Shown here: one piece after another, positions 25,267-36,889 of the stretch
How the letters are laid out: every line of letters begins with the position of its first letter
Numbering within the stretch: position 1 is the stretch's first letter
DNA from: Diphasiastrum complanatum
Taxonomy: Eukaryota > Streptophyta > Lycopodiopsida > Lycopodiales > Lycopodiaceae
Direction of reading: 5' to 3'
Length of the DNA: 64,000 nt
Assembly: GCA_029204225.1 (NCBI GenBank)
Contig: CM055099.1
Coordinates: 65,809,852-65,873,851, forward strand
The notes under the pieces: model-generated
What the model was told of the DNA's origin: nothing
Seen by the model: the letters and a program-made list of their open reading frames with translations, nothing else
Database searches by the model: none
Position numbers and translations under genes: made by a program

Positions 25267-28200
25267 CATAGGTCCCGCGGATCCCGGTACCGCGGTACCA
25301 TGATGGTACCGCGGTACCACAATATAATAATATATTTATTATTTAATATTTTTTTAAATTTTTTTTTACCTAAACCTACCCGCCCCCCTCGCATTTCCTT
25401 TGAAATTTTTTTGCGCCCTCTCCGCCCTGCCATCGCTGCTGGTTTTTCTTGCCTGCCTTTGATTCCTTGTGTCGCCCATCGCCCACGCAACCCCCTGCCT
25501 TGCATCTGATTTCCTTTGCCCTGCATTCGCCCATTTTCAGCGTCTCTCCAACAGTGAACCCTGCTGTTTTTTTTCCAGCAATCCATCCCTCATTTCATCT
25601 GCAATGGTGCAATCCGACCTTTCCGGTCTGTGGGACGAGGTAGACATTGTCAGGCGGGTTGCCGACAAGGCCAACAAGACCGGTCAGAAGATCGTGCGCT
25701 GCCGATACTGTCTCGTCGAGTTTGCTGCATCCCTCACTCGCCTTAAAGGCCATCTGCTCGGTGCACGCGCCAAAAATGGTGCCACCTTGAATGCTGCCCC
25801 TTGTGGCAGCATGACCGTCCCCGACAGGCAGCGACTACTGGACACCTATGGGCCGCGGCTCGTGGCAGGGGAGAACACCATTTCGGAGGGCGTTCTCCGA
25901 TTTTGCACCGCTCCTTATGTGACTAACCCAGAGTTGCTGCCTGCTTGGCTGGCACGCACGAGGAGAGGGAGTGCATCCTCCTCCGGTCCCTTTGCCCCTC
26001 AGACAGTTCTGCCTCATGCACCCCCATCTACTCAGATTCCGGTGGATCCCGTCCCATCGCGTCCGACAGTTGCCACTGCGGTTCCACCACCACCCACTGT
26101 TGCTCGCACTCCACCAGTGTACGACTTTCTCATGGACTCTCCGCCACCCGAGCAGGCCCAGGATGGTACTGGGCGGGCCTTCGAGGATGTGGAAGAGATG
26201 CTTTCTTCCTTCCCTTCCCATCCGGATGACCTCCTCAGCCAGCAGTTTTCGTACCCCATGCCAGATGTTGCCCCTCCACCAGTGCACCCCACCTATGCTG
26301 CTGCACCCATCCTTGCCAGTGCATCCCACTCTCCCCATTCCACGTCTACAGCCGATGCATCCACCAGCGCCCAGCCTGTCGCGTCATCGTCCATTCCCAT
26401 CACGGTTGGTGCACCGTGCTGGAGGTCCACCACCCGTCGCCCACCAGGGAGAGCCCTCGTGCAGCAGACCATTCGCGGCGCGCATCAGCCGCACATGGAC
26501 AGAGAGGCCACACAGGCCGTGGCCAGTCTGGTTTACGAGCTGAACCTGCCCTTTGCCATCACCGACTCTGAGCCCTTCAGAAGGGCCTTCCGCCTTGCAC
26601 AGTCTGTCAGCCCTAGCTGGAGAGTCCCTAGTTCAAAGGTTGTCCGCACACACATGCTGAGGGATAGGGTCGAGTCCTTGTCTAGAGAGATGGAGCCTCT
26701 GCGTCGGCACTGGGCCACTTACGGTTGCAGCATCATGTCCGATGGCTGGACTGATGTCAGGAGGAGGCCGATCCTCAACATACTGGTCTCCAGCTGCATG
26801 GGCACACAGTTTTTGAGGGCAGTGGATTGCAGCAGGGGGGGAGAGTCATATCTGCAGAGTTCATGTTTGATGTCATCAGGTCTTCCATCCTAGCCATAGG
26901 CCCACAGCATGTCGTCACGGTGGTGACAGACAATGCCACGAACTGCATTCAGATGGGTGTATTGCTAGAGGCCGAGTTCCCTCATATTGTTCATACCCCC
27001 TGTGCAGCCCACGGCATAGACCTTCTGATGGGGGACATTGGAGCACTTCCCTGGGTTAGAGCCATCGTCCGGGAGGCCCTCTTCCTGGTGACTTTTGTCA
27101 CCAGAAAGAGGCGTGTTCTTGCCATGTTCCGGGTGTTCAGCCATCTGGACCTCCGTAAGCCAGCCCCCACGCGCTTTGCATTCGACTTGGTGGTCATCGA
27201 GCGTTTGATCAGGTGCAGGGCCCAGCTTCTACAGATGGTTGCCAGTGATCTTTGGGGTGCCAGTACATTTCCGCACACTGAGGACGGGGAGCACTTTTCT
27301 TCCACGGTGAGGGGAGACCAGTTCTGGAGGGATGCACAAACATTGTCAGGACTGCTTCGACCACTCTACATTGTGCTCCGCATGGCTGACAGCGAGGGGT
27401 CGACACTTGGACTGGTGTATGAGCTCATGGACCGGATTGGACAGTTCCTGCAGCTGCCCATCTTGCAGCCAGAGAGGTAAGCGGTACAGTGTTGCAATTG
27501 ACCTTTATCTTTTTAGTACTTGCTAGTTTGTTTTTCTGTCAATGTTAAGCTCTTTCGTAATGCCCTAAACCACATGCCCCTCACCTGCAGGATGACAGAG
27601 CTGAAGTTCATATGGGAGACGCGGTGGAACTACTTCCACAGGAGTATCCACAGCGTTGCACACATGCTGCATCCCCTCTTCCTCTCTCCGACACAGATCG
27701 CAGACAGAGAGCTTGAGGCCGATTGGCTTCAGTACATTCACAGGGTGGGTCCACACATAGGTTTGGATCCTATCAGGCTCATGGAGGAGCTCGCTGCATT
27801 TCGTTTCGGCATGGGCACATTCGGCCACCCGGCTGCCCAGGATCCAGAGAGGAGGCAGCTACCCATTACCTGGTGGACCATGTTCGGTAGCACATACCCA
27901 TCTATACAGCGTCTTGCACTGCGTGTCCTTTCTCAGGTATGCATCTCATTTTATCCAATGTGCTGAAGTATTTCAATGCACGCACCACAGGACTGTGCTG
28001 CCTCCGTGTGTGAGCGTAATTGGAGGACATGGGCACTGATTCACACGAGGAGAAGGAACCGCTTGTCAGTGAGTCAGTTGGAGCGGTTGGTGTTCTGTAG
28101 CACCAACGCACGTCTCGCCAGGAGGCTTCCGACCATTACGAGCGCATTGCAGGTGATAAGCTAACCTTTCATAGCATGTTGGTTGACTCCTGGTATGTTG

Positions 28201-31200
28201 GTTTCATTTCTTGATAGAGTTGTTTCTCTGACATGCCAATTTTAAACCTTGCAGACAAAGATATCCGATTTGGAGCGCCAGGTTGACTTGCCTACGGACA
28301 GCACCCATCCCATGCCTGCAGATGACCTGGGCACACAGTTGATGGCAGAGAGAGAGAGGGAGCTTGCCGAGATGAGAGAGAGAGAGCTTGGGCTTGAGCA
28401 CAGAGAGCCCCCATTGTATGAGGCAGATGAGCCAGTGTCAGAGGATGATCATGATGAGGATGAGCCCATTCAGGTTGTGTTTGCCAGACCAGAGAGGGAT
28501 GAGGCAGATTATACAGGTGCAGGGCACACGCCACGGGCAGGGGTCACAGGTGCATCACGTGGCAGAGGTGGGACACATGGCACATGTTATACCGGCAGAC
28601 AGGCAGGGCACACAGGGGGGGGCAGTGGCATACCTACCTATGTCGACATGATGGAGGAGGCTCTTGATAGAGGGCAGAGTGGTTTAGATGCCGGTCCCGC
28701 AGATGTTTGGATGCGTGCAGCACAGAGTCATGGCCGTTACTACGTCATCACACCAGAGGAGGCACCTGATGACTTTCATTGCCCAAATTGGGAGGCCATG
28801 CAGGGTCTACATGAAGAATTACAAGACCTAGCTATGGAGTATCTTAACTCAGATGCTAGATCAACTATGAAAGCTTGAGAAAACTTGGCTATGGAAATAT
28901 CACACACAAGGAGAATTGCATGAGCATCTCACAAACTCAAAAGTCTCAAGAAGAAATGAATTGCTAGTGAGAGAGAGGAGGGCGTGGGTCCTCCAAATCC
29001 CTTGTGAGGCAAGCACCTCCTTTACATGCATGGAAAGTCTAGGTGTCAACCATGGGAGTGAGCTACTTGGCCAAGTGGGCCACTTGCACTAATTTACATA
29101 ACTTAACAAAAAGGGGGGGTCATGCATTTAATTAAAACATGCCCCATGAGTTATGTACAACTTAACTAATGCTTAGCCAAAAGGGGTAAAATAGGCATTA
29201 CTCTTCAACACCCCCCCCCTTAATGGCAATTTTATTCAAACTGACACCCAACAAAGTTCTGAACTTTTCAAACTTATCTTTACTAAGTGGTTTAGTAAAA
29301 ATATCAGCTGTCTAGTTGTTGGTGTCGCAATAAACCAGCTCGATCTCCCCACTGTGCACTTTCTCTCGTATAAAATGCTGGTCCACCTCTATATGTTTTG
29401 TCCGTGCATGATAGACTGGATTCCTTGCAAGCTGAATGCAGCTTTGGTTATCACAATGTAACAATGTAGGTCTTACTTGAGCAATCTGCATGTCCTCAAG
29501 TAGACGGCGTAACCAAATGGCTTCACAGGCGGACCTCGTAGTCGCCCTGTACTCAGCTTCGGTAGACGATAGAGCAATAGTAGGCTGCTTCTTACTGCAC
29601 CACGATATAGCCCCTGAACCTAGGCTGAAGCAATAGCCTATTGTCGATCTCCGATCGTCTCTATCACCTGCCCAATCAGAATCTGAATAGCCTTCCAGCT
29701 GAAGGTTCCCGTCATCCGTGTATCCAATCCCATAAGTCACTGTCCCTCTCACATATCGTAGGATCCGCTTGGCTGCCTTCCAATGTGCTTCGGTAGGCTT
29801 ACACATGTATTGACTTGCGATTCCAACCGCATAAGCAATATCTGGCCTGGTGGTAGTAAGGTAAATCAGGCTGCCCACTAACTGACGATAGAGCGTCTCA
29901 TCTGCAAATGCTGGACCATCATCTTTTGATGGCTTGTTGCTTGCATCCATGGGTGTGCTGATTGGTTTGCTTTCTTGCATGTTAAACTTCTTCAATAATT
30001 TCTGTGCATACTTTGCCTGTGAGATAAAAAGACAACGCTTTCCTTTCCAAACTTCAACTCCTAGGCAATAGTGTAGCAAACCCAAATCTTTCATTTCAAA
30101 CTCATTAGAAAGATTCTTCTTAACACAAGCAATAAGCTTCTTATTGCTTCCCGTGATGAGTAGATCATCCACATAGAGCACAACAACCACAAAGTCTTCT
30201 CCTTCCCTGAAGACATAAAGATTGCAATCAGACTTACTCTTCTCAAATCCTTGCCTTGCAAAGTACTCATCAATTCGGCTATACCAAGCCCTTGGCGCCT
30301 GTTTGAGCCCATACAAGGCTTTCCTAAGCCTGCAAACCAGATTCTCCTTGCCTGTTATTTCAAATCCCTGCGGTTGTTCCATGTAAACCTCCTCCTGTAG
30401 GTGCCCATTAAGAAAGGCACTCTTGACATCCATTTGATGGACATCCCAATCAAAATATGAGGCTATAGCCAAAACGGTCCTGATAGATGTCATTTTAGCA
30501 ACAGGTGCGAATGTCTCATCATAGTCTAGCCCCTCTTGCTGAGCATAGCCTTTCGCCACCAACCTTGCCTTGTACTTGTCCACTGTTCCATTGGCATGAA
30601 ACTTGGTCTTATAGACCCACTTGCAACCTATTGGTTGCTTCCCTTCTGGCAATGTAGTGAGCTCCCATGTGTCATTCTTGACAATGGAGTCGTACTCCTC
30701 CTGCATGGCATGTTGCCATACCTTTTCTCTCACGGCTTCGTGAAAGAATTGTGGCTCATCTGCATTCAGAATAGTGGACATAAGAGCAAAGTTAGTCTCT
30801 TGTCTCTCATGAGACCTAAGAGATCTTCTGACACCCTGTTCACTGCTCTCTCCTTCTTCAATCATTTGACCTTCTTTGATTGTTTCCCAATACCACCTAG
30901 GTAGCTTCTTCCTAGCAGTAGGTGATGTGGATGGTGACCACGTATCCCATGGTACTGTTTTAGTCTTCCGTTTGTCCCCAACTTCTGCTTCTGGTACTTG
31001 GCCAAAAAGAGGTCTCGAACTAGTAGGTTCGATTTCCTGTTGTTGCTCCTGCACTTGAGGCTTACAGGACTCTTGACTAGGATCCTCATCCGTGGAATCA
31101 ATCAAGGGTATGAACTCAGTAATTCCTTCCTTCTCCTGCTCCTGTATCTTGGGTGCATGCTCTTCATCAAAGATGACATCTCGACTTAGGATCTTCCTCC

Positions 31201-34200
31201 TGTTTTCGAGATCATATAGCACATAAGCTTTCTCACCTTCACTATACCCAAGAAAGACACACTTTACGGATTTTGCATCAAGTTTCTTCCGCAAGTCCTT
31301 TGGTATATGTGCATATGCTGTACACCCAAATACTCGAAGGCTGCCCACTTTGGGCTTCTTGCCACTATATGCCTCTTCTGGCGTGATTCCTTCAACTGCT
31401 TTGGTTGGACTTCTATTCAATAGAAAAACAGCAGTTGCTACCGCTTTTGCCCAAAAAGAATTTGGCAACCCCTTTGCCTTGAGCATGCTCCTCGCACACT
31501 CAACTATAGACCTGTTTTTCCGCTCAGCCACGCCGTTTTGCTGCGGTGTATGTGGAGCAGTAAACTGTCTCTTTATCCCACATGCTTTGCAAAGATCTTT
31601 GAACTCATCAGAAATATACTCACCACCCTTATCTGACCTGAGAGTCTTTAACCTCTTTCCTGTGTGGTTTTCCACCATAGCTTTCCACTGTTTGAAGTAT
31701 TTGAACGCTTCAGATTTCAGTTTCAGAAAATAGACCCATACCTTCCGAGAGAAATCATCTACGAAGGTCATGAGATAGTATGCCCCCCCTACTGATTTGA
31801 CCTGCATGGGACCACATAAATCTGAATGCACAAGTTCAAGAATGCCCTTGGCCCTGGTAGCTTTCTCCTTTGGAAACTTTTTCCTCTGTTGCTTCCCTAA
31901 TGCACAAGCCTCACATGTATCTGAAGAAGACTTAATGCTAGGAAGATCTACTACCATTTTGTGCCTGTTCAAAACTTGCAAACTTTTGTAACTCAAATGA
32001 CCATATCTCTCATGCCAAAGCTTGTCCCGATTAGTATCTCTTGCAGACAAGGCCTCTTGGCTAGGAATGGTTGTGAAAAGCTTGTAAAGACCTCCTTCTT
32101 GCATTCCCTTGGCTACCACTTTGAAGTTCTTCTCTTTGTCTTTTACCAAACATTTAGAATCATTAAACTCTACCACCATGTTCTGTTTGGTAATGGCACC
32201 AACAGATAACAAGTTCTTAGCCAACCCTGGTACATGCAACACACTTTTAATTTCCTTCACCTCACCTGATGATAGCTGTATTGCAACTGTACCTTTGCCC
32301 CTCACCATACGTGTAGAATTATCTCCAAGGCAAACATGCTAGCTATCTTCTGTCTCCTCATAGGTGCTGAACCAATCTCTATGAGGTGTCATGTGCTTTG
32401 AGGCTCCAGAATCAATGTACCATCCACCAAATGTGGATTCAGATGATAGGGCTGCGGTGAATAGCTCAAGCACACCAGATTGCTCCTCCTCTGCAACTTT
32501 GTCAACAAAGTGACTCTGCTGGTTCTTTCCCTTCTTCTGATCACTTTGCTTCTTCCTGCATTCAAAAGCAAAATGCCCATACTTACCACAATAGTTGCAG
32601 TTGCCCTTCCTCTTGGGTGTAGATGAGGAATTGGTGCTTGACTCCTCTCCAACCTGTAACTTGGACACCTGCTGCTCCAAGCTTTGCTTTGAGTTCTTCT
32701 TTTTGCCTTTGCCTTTCTTCTGAAAGTTTTGCTTCTTCTTAGAAGCAAATGCAAGCTCTGGATTATCTTCCCTTTCAGAAAGATTCTTCCTTCTCATCTC
32801 CTCCTGTAAAAGAAGACCACATAACTCCCCAAAGGTTGGGAGTTTCTCCCTAGCAGAAAGGGACATCACATAGTCTTGATAGTTGAATGACAAGCTGTTC
32901 AAGACTATGGGAACAATACTCCTGTCACTTACTTTCTCTCCAACTGAAGCAAGCTGATCCAATAGGTCCTTGACCTTTGTAATATGATCACCAATTGTTG
33001 CACCTGCTTCCATCTTGAGAGTATGTAACCTGTTTTGCAAATACACCAGCTTGGCTGAATCCATTGTTTCAAACATAGACTTCAGAATTGTCCAAGCATC
33101 AGCTGCATCCCTTGCATTGCAAATGTGAGGAATAATATTGTCCTTGACAGAAAGATTGATTATCCTATGAGCTTTATGTCTCCTGTTCATGTAGTCCTTC
33201 AATTCAGGATCAGATGTTGGTACAGGTTCTGTACCTGTCATGACCTCCCAGCAATTCTTATCCATCAAGATATTGGCTATCTTGAACTTCCACACTCTGT
33301 AGTTTGTGCCATCTAGTTTGCTAGATTCACCCAGCAAACTCTCCCCAAGACTTGCCATGCTAAAATCTGTGCTTAAAACAGAAGCTCCACTTGAAAGAGA
33401 TCAGAAAAGAACAGCTTCCAGCAACAAGGGTTTAACCCCAAACTAGGGTATGTAGCCACTTCAAGGCAACCCTTCAGCTCCTGCTTTTGTCTTTACCACT
33501 TGGTGTGGCCTCACTAGCACAAGCACTAGGCTCCACTGGAACAGAAACCAGAAGCCCCTACAGAAAGTGCGCCCTACTTTTGTGTAAGCTCCTCCAGAAA
33601 AACTCTCCAAAACTTAGCCAGATTTAGAAAGTTTTTGGATCATCCCACTCCCCTTGCCAATAGCTCACCAACAGTGCAAGACTCCACCTGATCTGACACC
33701 TGTAGATCAAATGCTCCCTCTTTCAAGATTGAGGTGCTTGTAGAAGATAAGAATCTTCTCAAGAGTCTAAGCACTGAAGTTTCTCTCACTCTCAGACTCA
33801 CAGGCTAGACAACCTGCTCTGATACCATGAAGAATTACAAGACCTAGCTATGGAGTATCTTAACTCAGATGCTAGATCAACTATGAAAGCTTGAGAAAAC
33901 TTGGCTATGGAAATATCACACACAAGGAGAATTGCATGAGCATCTCACAAACTCAAAAGTCTCAAGAAGAAATGAATTGCTAGTAAGAGAGAGGAGGGCG
34001 TGGGTCCTCCAAATCCCTTGTGAGGCAAGCACCTCCTTTACATGCATGGAAAGTCTAGGTGTCAACCATGGGAGTGAGCTACTTGGCCAAGTGGGCCACT
34101 TGCACTAATTTACATAACTTAACAAAAAGGGGGGGTCATGCATTTAATTAAAACATGCCCCATGAGTTATGTACAACTTAACTAATGCTTAGCCAAAAGG

Positions 34201-36850
34201 GGTAAAATAGGCATTACTCTTCAACACTACAGGGTGCACATGATGAGGCACGGGATGAGGCTTGGGTTGATTCAGGGGTTGGTGCACAGGATGATTCAGA
34301 GGTTGGTGCACAGGATGATTTAGAGGCTGGTGCACAGGATGAGTCCTAAAGCCCAGAGCATTTGTATTCGGATGACCAGCTGGCCGACTTGCTTGCCACA
34401 TTGGATTCAGAGGCCCAGCAGATGCCGAGTGTCAGGGCGCCCCCATCATCTCTTGCCAGCATGCCACACACAGAGTCCCAGCCAGAGCAGCCGCATGAGG
34501 TGCCTACAGTTCCTCCAGCTCCTCAGAGGGTGTATGTGCGTCGCACAGCTCCTCCAGTGCCACCGATGCCATTTAGGCCTGCAGCCCCTCCATCGCCGTC
34601 CACTTCTGCAGCACCAGGTCTCCATGGCAGGCCACCATCTGTGCCCAGGTTTTCTCTTGCAGCGCCCACATCCACAGTGGCTCCTCCAGTGGCAGCACCC
34701 ACGTCACATCCTCCTCCTTTGGCAACACCCAGGATGTACCAGTACCGGCCACCACAGCGCCCCTTTCAGTACATATCGCCACTGTACTCGCCTCCTGCAC
34801 AGCCAGTTCCTCCACCTGCAGTAGCCCCACGGGCACACACTCCACGAGCTCATCCTCCTCGCTCAGTTGCACAGGGAGTTCCCTCTTTTGCTTCCCTATC
34901 CCAGCCGGCCTCAGCTTGGGCCCAGCCTAGCCAGCCAGGTGATTTGCATGGGGGTGACGAGGCATTGACAGCTCCTCTTGTCCGCAAGAGACCAGGCAGG
35001 CCCAAGGGTGCACCGAACAAGAAAGGCAAGGCACAGAAACTGCCAGGGAGGAGAGGACGACCACGCAGGGCTCTAGGTACAGGTAGAGGTGCAGTATCAC
35101 AGCCAGTTGGAGCAGGTGTTGTTGGTTTGGCCTGCTTGGGGGCTGATGCGGAGGCTGATTGGGAGGATGAGGATGACGAGTCTTCCCCCTCGGATACACA
35201 GCCCATGCCAGTTCCAGACAGGCAGAGATATCGGCTGCGAGAGTCAGCTCGGGGCCCTGAGTTGTCTCCAGAGCATTCGTCTGAGTCAGAGCCAGAGCAT
35301 TGATTGTGGCTCTGTTGTTTTAGTTTCAGTAGTTTGTCTCTAGCAGACGGTCTACCATTGTACTCAGATGATTTTTCACATTATATACAGTGTTTGGCCT
35401 ACATTATTTGCTGCACATTGTGCGTATGTCGCTCTGTACATGTGATGCTTTATTTTATGTTGAAGAATTCTATGTGCGTGTCTGAATCCTATTTTCATTT
35501 AATTTCGTTTGAAGTGAATGCTAGCTTCACATATATGCACCTACATCATGAGCACAGCAATCACCCCTACACCCCAAACGACATTTCATAAACACATGTA
35601 ATACATCTGCATTTAAAAAAATTACAGACATTGCATCTTACATGACCAGGCTCGCGTTGCACAAAAAACAACTATGTATATATTCAACCGTTGTATCAGG
35701 ATAACATCACATATACTGTCATTTTTTTAAGCAGCCATCTAGTTATTTGCTGCACCATAAACTGCCGAAAACTACATAGCTACAGTCCGCCACATACGGG
35801 TGGACCTCATCTATTCTAAACATCCCTCACTGATCCTCCACCGACTCCTCGCCCTCGTCTGGTGCATTGTTTTGTCGCTCTTGCTCTGCCTCCCGGTTAG
35901 CCCGAGCTGCCTCCTGGTTAGCCCAACGTCTGGCCGCCCTTTCCCTAACCATGATGAGCTGCCGTCGTGTGAAATTCATTCCGATCTGCTCATCCAGATC
36001 CAGCTCGACAGCGGGGACAGGATCCACAGCGGGGGCGGGTGGCTCCGGTTCCGGATTTCTCTATCGAGTCTGTTGCAGCATCTCTCGGATATCTGCCTCT
36101 TGCTTCCGATGCCTCTCGTTGTGCCTTCGGATATCTTCCTCAAGCTTTCTCCTGGCTTCGCCCTCGAGCTTCGGTGGTATGCGCTCAGCCATCTCGATCG
36201 ACCTTCTCCTCACAGCACCCTGATCCTTGAACACCCTCTCACAGCACCCTGGCTCTCAAACAGCCTCTCACAGCCTATCACCGGCTCTCGCTTGCTCTCT
36301 CACTGTCTATCACTAGCCCTCTCACAGCCTCTGAAAATGCCGACCACAATGGCATTGTGAGTGCCTATTTATCCCCACAGCTTGATCGGCCATGTGGATC
36401 CCCATCATCCCTCCATGTGCCTCTGTACCTGCCCCCATGTGATGCTCCCCTGTGTTGGTCTCCCATTGGGCCCATGGTCTGCTCACCCACAATGCCCATG
36501 TGCCTCTGTACTTGCCCCCATGTGATGCTACCCCCCTGTGTTGGTCTCCCATTGGCCCCTCGGTCTGCTCACTCGCAGTGCCCATGTGCCACTGCAACAG
36601 TCCCCTGCATCATGTACTGTACCCTATTTTTTTACACCCAGAACCCTCTTCTTTTACTTTTTTTTGTCCTTTTTTGGTAGTTAATATGCAAAAAAAAATT
36701 ACTAAAAATATATTAAAAAATAAAAAAAAATATTAAAAATGGTACCGCCTTGGTACTGCGGATCCCAGGGCGGTACCGTACCGGCGGTACCACTGATATG
36801 GTACCGGCGGTACCATACCAGCGGTACCAGAGGGTACTATGATATGTATA

Positions 36851-36889
<39 letters not shown>

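Larger units (their letters stand above)
28812..34226 (-). mobile_element. Ty1/copia LTR retrotransposon (Copia-C), young and nearly intact
   Basis: A 5415-bp minus-strand element with two 399-bp LTRs differing at one position by eye. It is flanked by a perfect target duplication CTACA (28807-28811 and 34227-34231) inside the last coding part of the hAT gene. The primer site on the minus strand is TGGTATCAGAGCAGG (ending at 33827). The polypurine tract is A followed by nine G next to the LTR at 29210. One frame codes all of gag-pol apart from two TAG codons. Near-identical LTRs indicate very recent insertion. Confidence 0.95.
25604..35303 (+). pseudogene. hAT transposase gene with BED finger and C-terminal AT-hooks, disrupted
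   Basis: Exons 25604-27476, 27591-27936, 27991-28152, 28255-28811 and 34232-35303 join in consistent phase (about 1336 residues). Introns are 114, 54 and 102 bp; the last join spans the copia element. The order is: BED-type zinc finger (CRYC...RLKGHL); Pro/Ser-rich linker; DUF659-like core ([37 protein letters not shown]); hAT dimerisation region ([30 protein letters not shown]); acidic tail with three GAQDD-type repeats; Pro-rich region; two AT-hooks (KRPGRPKG and RRGRPRRA). Breaks: a one-base loss in the G run at 26835-26841, a TAA at 34347-34349, and the copia insertion. ATG 25604 was chosen as the first Met before the finger. Confidence 0.85.
25267..36841 (+). mobile_element. hAT DNA transposon with nested copia insertion
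   Basis: The ends are CATAGGTCCC and, inverted, CATAGTACCC, flanked by a perfect 8-bp duplication ATATGTAT (25259-25266 and 36842-36849). An 8-bp duplication and short terminal repeats are hallmarks of hAT elements. Total length is 11,575 bp, about 6.15 kb without the copia insertion and its duplicated 5 bp. GGTACC hexamers crowd both ends. It contains a multi-exon transposase gene with an AT-hook tail on the plus strand and a small minus-strand ORF near the right end. Frame breaks in the transposase make this copy non-autonomous. Confidence 0.92.

Noticed and set aside
29312-32341. In-frame TAG codons in Copia-C as RNA-edited or recoded sense codons
   Set aside because: Nuclear mRNA editing of this type is not established in plants and the late TAG before ADIFTKPL has no programmed role; point mutation is simpler. 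Readthrough of the first TAG remains open.
34573-35206. Minus-strand frames opposite the hAT AT-hook exon
   Set aside because: They are shadows of the Pro-rich plus-strand coding and contain no recognisable domain.
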